NCBI GenBank assembly: GCA_021442155.1
Contig: CM038222.1
Location: 58,998,266-59,062,265 of the forward strand
Direction: 5' to 3'
Origin: Cymbidium sinense
Lineage: Eukaryota > Streptophyta > Magnoliopsida > Asparagales > Orchidaceae
DNA length: 64,000 nt
Below the pieces are notes generated by a model, which was not told where the DNA came from, ran no database searches, and saw nothing but the letters and a program-made list of their open reading frames with translations. This document shows positions 45,735 to 59,016 of this stretch, piece by piece (the stretch's first letter is position 1; each line of letters begins with the position of its first letter). Made by a program: the position numbers and the translations under genes.

Positions 45735-48700
45735 ATCTTGTTTGAAAATAATTATCAATAAAACTTTTTTTTCATCTCAAATTTCATTTCTTCTATGTTA
45801 GAAATATCTTTTGCTTGTGAATCCATCACATATTTAGGTATAAGAGAACCCAGAGGCATCCTATCCCTAACAATCAAACACAAACTACAAAATGATCCTC
45901 CAGTGTTATTAGATAGGTGTAAGAGAACCCAAGAGGCATCCTATTTTTGTACAACTAAGTTAGGTGTAAGAGAAATCCTTCTTGGTGGAGTCACAACCCT
46001 GTGCCATTTCATCCATTCTTGATGTTTTGGTGGGGTAAGAGAACCCAGCGTCCTATTCCCTCTTTCACAACACAAATAAACATATATTTTTTTATCTCAG
46101 GCTACTTTGATGTGGGAGAAAGCCACTTGTGGCACTCACTCATTAGCTGCTCTAGGTCAGGTCTACATGCTACCTCGCTAGTATGCCACCCTAATGATCA
46201 CTTGTTGGAGGATGTGCCGAACTTGACCATTACAAAACCAACGCCGTTAGTGAGGTGATTTCCGAGCCACCTCATGACTTTGCTTAAGGAGATGTGAGTC
46301 CCATGCTTTCTTCTTGAACTAGCCATCACCACTAAATTGAGTATATTTGAGGTTTAGGGTAAGTCTCCTAGAGGCTCCTTTCCTTCTGACTACTTTAAGC
46401 TTGGGTCTAGTCCATGCACAAGACTCCTCGTTTAGTAGTCGCTCTAGGTCGGATGACCCTTGTTGAGCCAAAGACAGACTATCATGATGATCAGTTCATC
46501 TTTAGATAGATATAAGCCTACACACCTTCTTTCTAGACTAATTATCGCAAATCGATAGACACCTTAGGTTGGTTGATGTTCGTTATGTTGTGACTCACCC
46601 TGGATACCACTCTTGGCAGATGTGAGTCCCTGCTTTCTCCTTGAGTTGGCCACAGAATACCTATTTGATATATGACTATGCCATCTTCTCCGGGTGTTGG
46701 ATTAAGCCTTTAGCCCCATCCCCTGGGCACTCTATTTGGATCACATCCTTAGCGACCGCATTTAGACACTAACCTAGTTATTTTGGATTGCACAGTCCCC
46801 CTTTTCTAGTAACAACCCCTCTGGTTGGAGAATTTGTTCATCAATGCTTTCTCCTTGGTTGATCATGAGATAGTCAGTGATAAGCTCCTTCTCCGGTTTG
46901 ATCCCTCATAAACCAAGGTCCATTAAAATAAATTAAACAAATTAATTGTGGATTAGGAATTCAAGAGTGGCCCCTTTCCCAAGCGGCATCCTATCTTTAG
47001 GCAAAACTCATAATATTTTGACTACTTTGAGATAAGTCCCTGTGCTCTCTCGGTAGTAAGCCCTTAGATCAGGTTCAACTTGTTGCTCCACCAATGAGTT
47101 ACCCTAGCGGTAGTCTTTGCTTTGAAAGATATAAGACTATTAAGCATTCTTTCTAGCACGATCGTTGCAAACCAACGGGCAACCCTAGGTCAAGCCCGAT
47201 TTATTGCACAAGCGACCGATCACCCCAGTGGTTCTTTATTTAGGAAGATGTGAGTCCTTGTGCTTTCTTCCTAACTTCACCATTGCAAACTGAAAGGTGC
47301 CCCTTAGGTTGGTTAGTTCTACTAAACGGTAGACTATCCTTTGGATTTGTAAATCTAAGAGTCTAGGTGATATTAGCTCCTTCTTAGTAGATCCATCACA
47401 TAGGGTCCATCTAAAATTAAATTAATTCTATTCTTGAGTCGATATGAGTCCACAGTGGCATTCACTCAAATAGTCACCCTAGGTCGATTGATCTTTGTGC
47501 CATCAGATCACCAACGTAATCCCTACTTTGGTAAGATGCTATGCTTTCTTCCGTATGTGACTTAGGCTGAATGTTCTACCTTGTGGTGGTAGACTACCCT
47601 TTGGACTTGTAAATGAGAGTCAAGGCCGCATAGCTCCTTCCGGTGGGTCCATCGCAGCCAACAGTCCATAATATAACACACCAAATTAAATCAAATCAAA
47701 TTAATCATCGGACTACTCTTGAGTTGAGGTAAGACCCAGCACTCACTTTGTAGCCCTAGGTGGATTGATTTGTTGCCATCAACATATCACTGCAATTAAT
47801 CCCTACTTTGGAAGATGTAAGTCTGCTTTCTTCTGGTACATTTGCACAAAGACAACCCTTAGGCGATAGTACCTTGGCGGTGGTAGATTACCCCTTTGGA
47901 CTTTATAAATCTAAGATATATTAGGCCTTTGGGTCCATTCGCGGGGTCCACATAAATACCAAATTAAATTAAATCAATTCAATCAATATAAATCAAATTA
48001 ATCATCCTACTCTTGAGTTGAGGTAAGACCCCTACACTCACTTAGTAGTGCCAAATTTTGTTGCACCATCTGATAGTTGGGAAGATGTAAGTATGCCTTC
48101 TTCCTAATAGTTACATCAACCTAGGTCAAATAGTCTATGACCCCTTTTACTTATAAATCTAAGAGCAAAGATCTCCCTTAGTGTGGTCCATTACATAGGT
48201 CCATAATAAAATAAATTCAAAACCAATCTCCTCAGTGGAGTCAAATTAAACATATCAAATAAACTAAATTTCTCCCGGGAGAGGCACAAATCAAATTAGC
48301 ATCCATAGTGGAGCTTATATCTAAATCAAACAAATTCAATCAAGTGTATATCCCCAGTGAATATGCCCTTAATCAAGAACCCTTCTCCCTAGTGGAGCCA
48401 TAACAAATTAAACCTCCCAATGGAGTCTAATCAAACAATCAAGAAATCCAATCAAATTTTATCGGATAGCTTGAACCTATTTCCCAAGTTGAAGGTTCAT
48501 GTACTCAATCCCCATCGGATACACACCCAAACTAATCATATTCATAATCAAAATCAAATTCTTATCCCTCATCGGATAACTTGAACCTGCTTCCCAAGTG
48601 GAAGGTTCAAGTACTCATCAGCATTCCTTCTTGTCTTTTGCCCTTAGCATAAGAGAGTGCATCACTAAGATCATGATTCTATCTACCTTTGGGTATAGGT

Positions 48701-48763
48701 ATAGATCACTTTCATTGTTTTTTTATAATCTTGATGTTGATCATTTGGTCAGCATGATAAGTG
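45735..48763 (+). repeat. 3' untranslated region of element H with degenerate repeats
   Basis: No credible ORF. Two kinds of repeat are visible: 'taagagaacccagaggcatcctat' units at 45839-46060, and long degenerate units of about 290 bp built on 'ctactcttgagttgaggtaagac', 'gaagatgtaagtc' and 'tttggacttgtaaatctaagag' (starts near 47428, 47713 and 48007, with earlier weaker units from 46230). The end (48460-48620) has two units of 'cggataacttgaacctgcttcccaag'. Confidence 0.65.
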
Positions 48764-51700
48764 TGGTGTCCAGTCGGTTACACCACACATTGGGGTCCTT
48801 TTGTTGACCTAACTTTTGAAGTGAGCTCTCAACCCCACCCTCTTAAACTTAAAAATCTTCTAGACACTAAGATTTTATTAGTCATAAGACACATCTAGTG
48901 ATTAGGTGAACACTTAACCTAAGTCTAGAGACTTAGAAGTGTTAATCATAAGATTAGGCTTTGCCTTAGGTCTTAAGAAAGTTACCTATCCTATAGCCTA
49001 AACCCAATCTAGATACACTTTCTCAAATCAAACCCAGATTCAATTCTCAAACCAAATCTCAAATTCAAATTCAAATTCAAATATAATTTCAAATTTGACT
49101 CCAAATGATTGAAACCCAAAATCAAATTCAAATCCTAAAACCCTTCCTAAGCCATATGAACCACATTCATAAGCTTAGCCAAAACTCCCTTAGATCAAAT
49201 CAAACTCAATTGATCTCTTTATAAATCAATTATTCCTTCATTTATATTCACAAATATAAATGAAATCCAAATTCAAATGACCAAAACTATATCAAAAATC
49301 AAATCCAAACTCAATCCCAAGCCTTTAAAACCAATTCTTTGGACTTAGCCAAATTCTATCCATATCAAGTCAAAACTAATGAATTTTTCTTGAATCAATC
49401 ATTCAATTATCTACCCAAATATAAATGAAACCTACAATCATCAAATCAAATGAAACCAAAGTCAAACCCAACTAGCCCTTTTGACTTAAAAATTTCAAAT
49501 GAGCTAAAATCCCTTAGACTCCAAATTGATTGTCGTTGAATTTATATTTCAATCTAGGGCTCATATATAAGTTCAACTAAACTCGAATCAAAAAAAAAAC
49601 TAAACCAATTGACCCCAGGTCCACTTGACCCAAAGTGACCTAAAGGACCATTTGAGCCAACTTCAATCCAAAATTGGATTGAAGCTCACCAAAACCTTCC
49701 ACCATGATTGTTGATCACCAGGATGATCAATTACAATATTGGGTCAAACAAGCCCAATTTTTGATCCAAATTGACCCAAATTGGCCTAAAGGACCAAATC
49801 GGGTCAAATCATGATCTAACCCAAATTGGTAAACCAATGGCTCAAGTTCATTCCAAATTGATTATTGAACTTGACCAAAGCCATAATTAAATCCAATTTG
49901 ATCAATCAAGCCCAATTGATCAACTTGACCCGACCTAGCCCAAATTAGCCTAAAGGGTCAATTTGGCCTAAATCCAAATTAATTCCAAATTAATTCAAAC
50001 CAAAGACCACATTCATCTTCAATTCGCCAATTGAACATGAATCAACCCTAATTTGGCCAATTTTTGGTCAAATGACCTATTTTGGGCAAATCTATTGAAA
50101 AGCCAAGACCCATTGGGTGATCCACAAACCCATTTGGGATCAGCCCAAAATCAACCCAACCCATTAAATCCCTCATGGATCCTCCCCACATAGGATTCCA
50201 CCAACCTCATTTAATTCCCCATCACATGCTTAACTCCTCCATATTTCATTCAATGATATGATCATATGGCAGCAAGAGAGGACTTTGAGCAAAATCAAAT
50301 CAATCATCATCCATCCCAACCACCCAAACAGATGAATCAATTTGGAGCCAAAAAATTCAAAAATAATGGATTTTGGCCATTATAAAGGAGGAAATGAAAC
50401 TTTAGATCTCTTGCTCCCACCATTCAGCCCAAAAGCTCCCCAAAGCAAAAAGGAACCCATCCCCACCTCGCCATTTTTGAGCTCAAAAACACAAATAGTT
50501 ACTTTTGGTGGCGTAAACATTGGAGAATATGGCATTTCAAGGAGCAAGGTAAAGATCATTCAAAGCTTCTTCACATACCTAGGAGTTCACTGGGATCTTC
50601 ACCCGAAAACCATCCCTGAGGTAAATTTGCCAAACTTACGGCCTTAGGATTTCGCATTTTGTGTTAATTTTTCTTTAGGAATTTTTCCTTAGATAATCAT
50701 TTTACTTTAAATCATCCCAATTAGAAAATAAATTTTTTTGGTCAATGACAAAAATGGGTCCATTTGGATAAGTTTTCACTTAGAAATCCCATTTTTCCTA
50801 AAACTTGTTCATTCGTGCTATCTCAATCCACGGTTTCAGATGGCACCTGGATCACGTGTGGATGCCGATCCGACCCCGATCGCTAATTTGATCACGGGTG
50901 CGATTGCGTTCACGATGGCTCATCGTGTGTTGATCGCATGATCCGCGCTGATGCTCGATAATATGCTCGATATCACGTCGGAGATGTCTCGAGTGATCGG
51001 TCATTTTCGTGGGTTGACTAGTCTTCCCCTTGCGGTATTTTTTTTTAAAAAAATTAATTTAAATCTAAACTTCAAAATTCATAAAAAAATAAAATACTTA
51101 CAAAATTCAAACAAGCTGGATTTCTTTTTAGAGAATCAACAAACCCAAAATCCTTTACTAAGTATTTTGAGCTTAATTTAAGTTTTAGTAAAATAAATTT
51201 CATTAATTAAACCAAAATATTATTCAAATTAAGTTGAAATTTTAGGATTGAAATTAAAGTTAAAACACACCTACTATAAAATTTCAAGTGAAAAGGACTT
51301 CTGGATTGGAGAAATTAAATTTTGAAGTTTAGATTGTCCATTTTAATAAAATAAATCAAATAAAAATTCAAAATTTACAAAAATCTTCAAAATGGCTTAA
51401 ATCACTTCAATTGACATCTAGGACTCTTAAGAAAATAATGTGATCTTTTGAATCCTAATGAACCCCAAACAAACACTTAAGAGTAGAGTTTAATCAATTA
51501 AGGAGTTAATTAAAATATAATCTAAAAATAATTTAAATATCAAATCAAAATCAAAAATGAAATAACACTTAAGCAATCATTAATCAAACCTCAAATCAGA
51601 AAATATCATCCTTAGAGAAAATTAAATTAAATATGATTAAACCTATTTAAGTTAATAAAACTCAATTAAATGATTAAATCTTAAATCAAACTTAAAATTA

Positions 51701-54700
51701 AACAAATCTAGGAAACTTTAACATGGGTCAAACTAGTATAACTAAACCTACACTAAGCATGGAATCTTAATCATATGAAACCCTTAATGAGTATAAATAA
51801 ACTGAAACTAATTAATCATTAAATAAACTAAAAATCAAATTGATTAACAAACCAATTCAACATAATCATTTGATAATGAATTAAACCAAATAAAATTAAA
51901 GTAAACTTTAACATATGATTAAATCACATCCATTTGGAATAAGATAATTAATTAACCATTAAATATTTCAGCGAATAACTAAATCAAACATGTTAATGAA
52001 ATCAAAAACAAATGAATCGATCAAATTATAAAATAATCTTAAATAATCAAACTTGGTAGTAGAATAAACAATTAATTCACTTAATGATGGTAATACTTAA
52101 ATCCCAAATCCAAATCAAACCAAATTAGACCTTAACTAAATCAAATCTCACATGTGGGAATTGGGGTCATTAATCTCTAAACAAACACTTAATTAATCTA
52201 ATAATTTAAAATTTTAATTACTCTTAATCAAACTTAACTAATCAAACAACTAATTATTGCAAACTTAATGAATTAATCCATCATCTTAATTAATCAAATT
52301 AATTTAATTTAGTTACATTAAGGCTAACTCTAAAATTAAGCTTAAATCAAACAATCAAATTAATAATTAACCACATCCCAAATAAACTAATTAAGTCAAT
52401 CAAATTAATCATATTAAACTTAACCAACATAATCAAAATGCAATTAAATACTAATCTAAACCTAAATTAAACCTAAATCATTAAGTCATTAATTACATCA
52501 TTAAGAATTAAATAAATCTTTATTTAATTTAATAATTAACTTAAATAACTCCTTAATTAAACTAATTAACCTTAAGCTAATCCAATTGAATAAACACCTA
52601 ATTAATGTAAACTTAACAAATTAATCCATCATCTTAATAAACCAAATTAATTTTATAAATCACATTAACACTAATTCAAATCAAATACTTAATTAATTTA
52701 ATCACACCTATTAAATAAACTAATTAAGTCAATTAAATTAACCATTCTAAAATTAAGCTTAATCAAACATAAAATGCAATTAAATGCTAATCAAATTCTA
52801 ATTTAAATTTAAATCATTAACTCATTAATTACATCAATAACCTAAATAAATATGAACTCAAATTAAAAATTAAACAAATCTTTATTTAATTTAATAATTA
52901 ATCACACCTCATAAATAAAATAATTAAGTTAATTAAAGTAATCACATCAAACCTAAGCTTAATCAAACATAAATGCAATTAAATACTAATCAAAACCTAA
53001 ATTAAACTTAAATTATTAATTCATTAATTACATCATTAGTCTAAACAAATATAAAATCAAATTGAAAATTAAACAAACTTTTATAATTAACATAAATACA
53101 CTTCTTAATTAAACTAATCACATAATCACATTGAACCTAAGCAAACCCATAGACCAATAAAGCTAATCAAATCAAATCAAATTAAATTAAATTTAGAAAG
53201 ACTCTTATCAATTTAATATGTAATCAAATCAAATCGCATTCAACATACTTAAATAAGATAAGCTAATTAACTATCCAATGTATGAAATCAAAATACAAAC
53301 CAAACTTTGATAAACATGATAAATGGATGTGATTAAAAATATAATCCTATTTACAAAGAATCAAACTCAATTAAAATCAATATAAAATTTCAATTAATCT
53401 AATCTGATCAAACTATAATTAAATTACCACAATCAAATAAGCATGAAATTAAGTCACATAACCATAATCAAAGAAAAGAATTAAATATTAATTCAAAAGG
53501 ATATTGAATTATCAATATTTAACTAAACCAAAGACATCTAATCTAAAATTAATCAATCAAAAGAACATGAACTTAACCAAACTTAAACTTCATTTAGATG
53601 GATATTGAATTATCAAGATTTAATTAAACCAAAACATTTAACTAATTAATCAATCAAAAGAATATGAACTTAAACAAACTTAAACTTCATCAAAGATCAA
53701 GGATATTGAATTATCAAGATTTAATTAAACCAAAACATCTAATATGAAATTAACCAATCAAAAACACATGAATTTAAACAAACTTAAACTTCATTAGATA
53801 TCTACGATATTGAATTATCAAGATATAATTAAACCAAAACATCAAAATCAAAATCAATCATTCAAATACTTAAATAAACTCAAATTCTAAACTCTAAATC
53901 AAATCAAATAAATTACACAAATTGTAATGGGTTAATTAAGATACTTGAGAACGTTAGTTAGATTCTTTAGGAATTAGGATGTAGAATAAGGTGAGTTCCA
54001 TTTACAAATGGAATTCATTCTACTCTTCATCCTTGAAATCCTAAACATCATTTTAACCAAATAAAAGTGAAATAAAAATGAAAAATAAATCATTAAATCA
54101 TTTAAATTGAAATCACCTAAAGGTAAAATTTAAACAAATTCAAACACCAAATTAAAACTTAAAACTAAAGAATCCTAGGGAAGTCTTGCCACACAAGCCT
54201 TAAGCATACATATTAGAATACTAAGTCACCACTTCTAGTGCTAAATTAGGGCATTGTATGTATGATGTTGTGTTTTGTTTTGTGACATAATATTTTAGAC
54301 TGGATGTTAGGGTGTATGTTTCATAGACTGGATGTTAGGTTGTTATTAGCCTAATTATATTTTTTTTGCATGGGGTTGTGCTTAAGGGGTCGTAGTAATA
54401 AAAATATAAATTCTTTTGATGTGCAGGTTGCTTAGTCCCTAAGCGTAACCCATGTTAGGACAGGTGGGCTTGATTACCCATGTGTGAGGTGCTAAGTCCA
54501 AATTATTCATATGATTGCATGGGTTGTATGGTGTGTTTAGCTAACATTTGTTTTGCAGGTGTAGCTAGATTTACTCTTCCTATTTTTGAGATAATTTTGT
54601 ATTAGGAATTAGGATTAGTGTTATGGGGGATTAGGATGAGTAGTGGCCAGAAGACTTAGTCCCTGGGGTGCCTTATGATGCCTTTGGAGCAAATCAAATC

Positions 54701-56269
54701 AAAAGAAAGAGAATGAAGAAATAAAGATAAGAAGACCCCCATAGCATGTATTATTTTTTTTGTAATCCGGGTTGTGTAAGGGTAGAGCTCAACTACCCAT
54801 CTTTTTTTCTCTTTCGAGGTGTACGGCAGAACCCGACCGCACTGACCTTTTATTTTTTTATGATAGTCTATAAAATTGTTTGATGATGTGTTTAGATTAT
54901 GCATTAGAACAACATATTTTTCATCATTTCTTTATGATTAATGCTTGAATGTGTGGCTTGGATGCGGTAGGTTCCTAGAATAAAATTAAATTTTCTATCC
55001 CACTAACTCATAACTAAAATTTTAAAACAACTCATAGCCTCACATAAAAGCCTAGAAATTAAATCAGGATAATAAAATTTTTAGCAACCCCTTAGCTGGA
55101 TGGATGAATGTATAATATCATACATGTCATATTATTTCACCCTTGTTAAGAGGGGACTTCCATCTTTACTAGAGAATGAAGGCTTAACCTGTGAGAGCCT
55201 TTGGTAGAAGAACACCCCTTTCTCTCTTGATTTGGCTCATAATTAAATTCTCATGCATTTAGGCATACAAAACCCCATAGCCTGTGCCAAAATAAAAAAT
55301 CCAAAAGAATCAAATAAATTTTATAAAATTTGCATTAGATTAAGTCATGGATTTATATCACTCATGCTCTAGTCTCTTAGGGAGTGAGTTTAAGGACTTA
55401 GTCACTTTTCTAAATGAACAACAACCTAGCCATCTTGCAAAGCATAAGACTTGTCTATATGGATTTAAAGCATAAGAGGAGTTAGTTGGCTGCCACTCCA
55501 AGCGGTAATAAGTCTAGCAATCAGATGATTTATTCTCTCTTGTGGAGGTAAACCATATACCCATTTTCGCCGTAGATTTAGGTTATGCCTTTGTTTTGTA
55601 CCAAGGCTCCTTAATTTAGGAATCCGAGGTAGCTGTTTCCTTTGGGCTGCAAGCATAAACTCTCACCTCTTAGGTATTTCCATAATCTTATATTGTAAAA
55701 TTATAAGCCCTAGCAATGTAATAAAATGTCAACTCAAATAATTAACTCTTTTCAATTTCAAAATTATAAAGCCCAATTATAGTGTTGATTGGAATGCTCA
55801 CTAGGCTTCATAGTATTATGAGTATTTCTTACTTTCTCCTTTTAGATTCCAAAAATAAGTCTTCTCCTTGATCTATCCCATTTGATTTTCTAAAATAGCC
55901 AATCCTTTGATAGTATTAACCTTAAAATCTTTGGAGACCCTAATTGTCTACTTTAATCAAGAGTATTCTTAAGGAATTCTCATTCCTTAGGATGTAATTA
56001 ATTATGGGAGCTTGCGTCCATAGGAAACTTAACAAACCTGACTTAAAATAAATCCTACTTTACTTTTTCATGTAAAGTAGGGGAAAGATCTCTAGTATAT
56101 TTGAAGACTCATCATGCCTTTAGAATCCTTATTAGGTGATTAGGTCCATTATAGGGTGGTGATTTCTATCTTTCAAGATAGTACATCATTCTTTAATGTC
56201 ATACCCGATCACTTCAATAACTATCCCCTAAGATCTGGGTGGTGTCCTGCATCCCAAAAATAAACACCA
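48764..56269 (+). repeat. 3' LTR of element H, about 7.5 kb
   Basis: Aligns with the left LTR from 48795 on and ends in AAACACCA, directly followed by EF sequence. It retains segments deleted from the left LTR: 49020-50900 (many 'caaattgaccc' words), a ~200-bp-unit AT-rich array at about 52200-53190, and 55410-56040. The start is placed at TGGTGTCC because it is the inverse of the end, but a start near 48791 cannot be excluded. The 101-aa frame at 50342-50647 is isolated and has no recognised domain. Confidence 0.7.
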
Positions 56270-56281
56270 TAATAATGGATC

Positions 56282-56289
56282 TATAAAAA
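56282..56289 (+). promoter_or_regulatory. Internal antisense TATA box of element EF
   Basis: TATAAAAA on the plus strand, upstream of the 90-bp array, at the position seen in A, B and G. Followed by 'gctctagtgttcttct', which matches 'ctctagtgtttctctt' in G. Confidence 0.5.
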
Positions 56290-56454
56290 CTCTTGTGGGT
56301 CAAGTAAAGAGACAGTTTTCTCCCATATGCTCTAGTGTTCTTCTGAGTTGGATGAGAAACTATCTAGCAGAAGTTCAAGAGCAAGGGTAATAAAAAAATT
56401 ATTTATTTATTTTTAGCAAAACTCTGACCTTCTTCTGAAAAGAAGGTCATTTAT

Positions 56455-57490
56455 TTTGTTGATCAAGACCCGTAGTTCATACGGCGATGCTCTGATTTTT
56501 TCTCGAAAGATTCGTCAATTGTCCTCATCGGACCGATCGTGTTTGATGGTAATCAAGACTTGTAGTTCATATGGGGAGGCTCTGATTTTCCCTCGAATGA
56601 GGCATCAATTGTCCTCGTCAGACCGACCGGGTTTGGAGGTGATCAAGACCCATAGTTCATATGACAAGGCTCCAATTTTCTCTCGAAAGAGGCATCAATT
56701 ATCCTCATCGGACCAACTAGGTTTGGAAGTAATCAAGGCCCAAAGTTCATACGGTAAGGCTCTGATTTTCCCTCGAAAGAGGCATCAACTGTCCTCGTCA
56801 GACCAACTAGGTTTAGAGGCAATCAAGGCTCGTAGTTCATACGACGAGTCTCCAATTTTTCCTCGAAAGAGGCATCAACTGTCCTCTTCGGACCGACCGG
56901 GTTTGGAGGTGATCAAGACCCGCAGTTCATACGACGATGCTCTAGTTTTTCCTTCAAAGAGGCATCAACTGTCCTCGCTGGACTGACTGAGTTTGGAGGC
57001 GATCAAGACCTATAGTTCATATGGTGAGGCTCCAATTTTCTCTCGAAAGAGTCATCAACTGTACTCGTCGGACCGACTGGGTTTGGAGGCGATCAAGACC
57101 CATAGTTCATATTGCGATGCTCTGGTTTTCCCTTAAAAGAGGCATCAATTATCCTCGTCGGATCGACTAGCTTTGGAGGCTATCAAGGCGTGGTTTATCT
57201 GAAGCTCGATTTTCTTGAAAGTGGCGTCAACTATCCTCTTGACGAGATTTAGATGCGAACGTAGTTCATCTGTGAGCCTTTTCCCTCGAAGAGGAGTCAA
57301 TCCTCGTCGAACCAAGGGTTTGGTCATCAAGACCCATAGTTCATCTGGTGAGCTCATTTTCCCTTGAATGAATCAACCGTCTCGTTAAGTCAGGTTTGAG
57401 GCGATCAAGATCGAGTTCATCTGCGAGGCTTCAATTTTCTCGAAAAGATCAATCATCAAATCGAGGGTTTGAAGGTGATCAAGGCCAGCA
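56455..57490 (+). repeat. 90-bp tandem array of element EF, about 12 units, exact period
   Basis: Units start with (G/A)ATCAAG(A/G)C at 56461, 56551, 56641, 56731, 56821, 56911, 57001 and 57091: exactly 90 bp each. Later units are shortened. Because 90 is a multiple of three, one frame stays open from 56456 to 56986 and gives a 30-residue repeat with VIKTRSSYD, IFPRKRHQLSSSD and the like. The same unit precedes the antisense ORF in G, where it is upstream of the ATG, so it is more likely leader than protein. Confidence 0.9.
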
Positions 57491-57639
57491 GTTCATAGAA
57501 AATTGAATTTTTGAAACTCCAATAGATGGCTCAATAGTTGACAACTGCCAAGGTGGTGGGGAAGAATTGATTAGGAACCATTTCTCAAAAAAACTCAGAA
57601 ATTCTGTCAGATAATTTTAGAGTGTCATTCTTCATTATG

Positions 57640-58720
57640 TTATTTGATGTCATTGACTTGTATGAAAGGGGTAGAATCAAATCCGCTGAGTATTTTTGGC
57701 CCATCCGAGGTTGTTTGTCAAAGTGTTACTTGATGACATTAACATGTATAGAAGAGGTTGAATCGAATATGCTGGAAATTTTTGACTCATTCAAGATTGT
57801 TTGTCATAGTGTTACTTGATTACGTTAACTTGTATGGAAGATGTCGAATCAAATCCACTAGAGATTTTTGACCAATCTGAGGTTGTTTGTGAAAGTGTTA
57901 CTTGATGATAGTAACCTGTATTGAAGAGGTTGAATCGAATCCGCTGAGAATTTTTGACTCATCCGAGGTTGTTTGTCAAAGTATTACTTGATGATGTTAA
58001 CCTATATGAAAGAGGTTGAATCGAATCCGCCAAGGTTTTGACCCATCCGAGGTTATTTGTGAAAGTGTTACTTGATGACGTTAACATGTATGAAAGAGGT
58101 CGAATTGAATCTGCTAAGGATTTTTGACCCATCTGAGGTTGTTTGTCAAAGTGTTGATGACTTTAACTTGTATGGATGAGGTCGAATCAAATCCGCCAAA
58201 GATTTTTGACCCATCTGAGGTTGTTTCTCAGAGTGTTATTATATGACATTAACCTGTGTGGAGTAAGTACAAAGTTATGATATATCTGAGGTTATTTATC
58301 AGAGTGTTACTCGATGACATTAACCTGTATGGAAGAGATTAAATCGAATCCACCAAGGATTTTTAATCTATCCGAGGTTATTTGTCAGAGTTTTACTCGG
58401 TGACATTTAACCTGTGTGGAAGAAGTCAATAGTTTGAACTCTCATCCGAGGTTATTTTGTCAAGGTATAATATTAGCCATTGTGGAAGAAGTTAAATATT
58501 TTTTATTCTTCCTAGATTATATGTCAGAGTATTACTCGGTGACATTAACCTTTATGGAGTTGGTACAAAGTTATGACCTATCCGAGGTTGTTTATCAGAG
58601 TATTACTCGATGACGTTAACTTGTGTGGAGTAGGTACACAATTATGACCTATCCAAAGTTATTTGTGAGAGTGTTACTCGGTGACATTTAACCTGTGTAG
58701 AGGATGTCAAATCAAAAATA
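57640..58720 (-). repeat. 86-bp repeat array of element EF
   Basis: About 13 units with 'tttttgacccatccgaggttg' and 'gatgacattaacctgtatgg'. Same unit and position as in A and B. Confidence 0.88.
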
Positions 58721-59016
58721 TCTATTTATTAACCAAACTTGCTTCTTAATCTTTACTTTTTTTATGAGTATTATTGACTTACTTCTCTAATTGATAATCA
58801 ATTAGATATCTAGAATATTAATTTGGATGATCTTTTGAGATTAGGAGTTGCCCCCAGTCTCCAACAAAAATTGAAGCTTTGAAGTTTGATGAATCTTCAT
58901 TCTTTTTATGTGCTCCTCGATAGTAAGATTTTCTTCACCATATAGGTGGTGCTGTTCTGAACATAAAGTCAGATTGTCAACCATTATGAAGATGTAAAGA
59001 AAATGCTTCCCACAAA

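Larger units (their letters stand above)
32012..56269 (+). mobile_element. LTR retrotransposon H, 24 kb, Ty3/gypsy Tat (Ogre-like) lineage, decayed
   Basis: Long LTRs at 32012-35827 and 48764-56269. Both end in AAACACCA; the right one probably begins TGGTGTCC, giving a TGGTGT/ACACCA inverted pair. Inside, in order: primer-binding site (35840), a leader with a hairpin array, gag remnant, reverse transcriptase, retroviral-type RNase H, a second RNase H domain, integrase, and a repeat-rich 3' region. The gag-to-integrase order and the extra RNase H before integrase are typical of the Tat lineage, which includes the giant Ogre elements. All reading frames are broken, so it is inactive. It sits inside element EF. 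Confidence 0.85.

Noticed and set aside
50342..50647. Possible small gene in the right LTR of H
   Set aside because: It lies within LTR sequence, no homologue or domain is recognisable, and the left LTR has this segment deleted so conservation cannot be judged.
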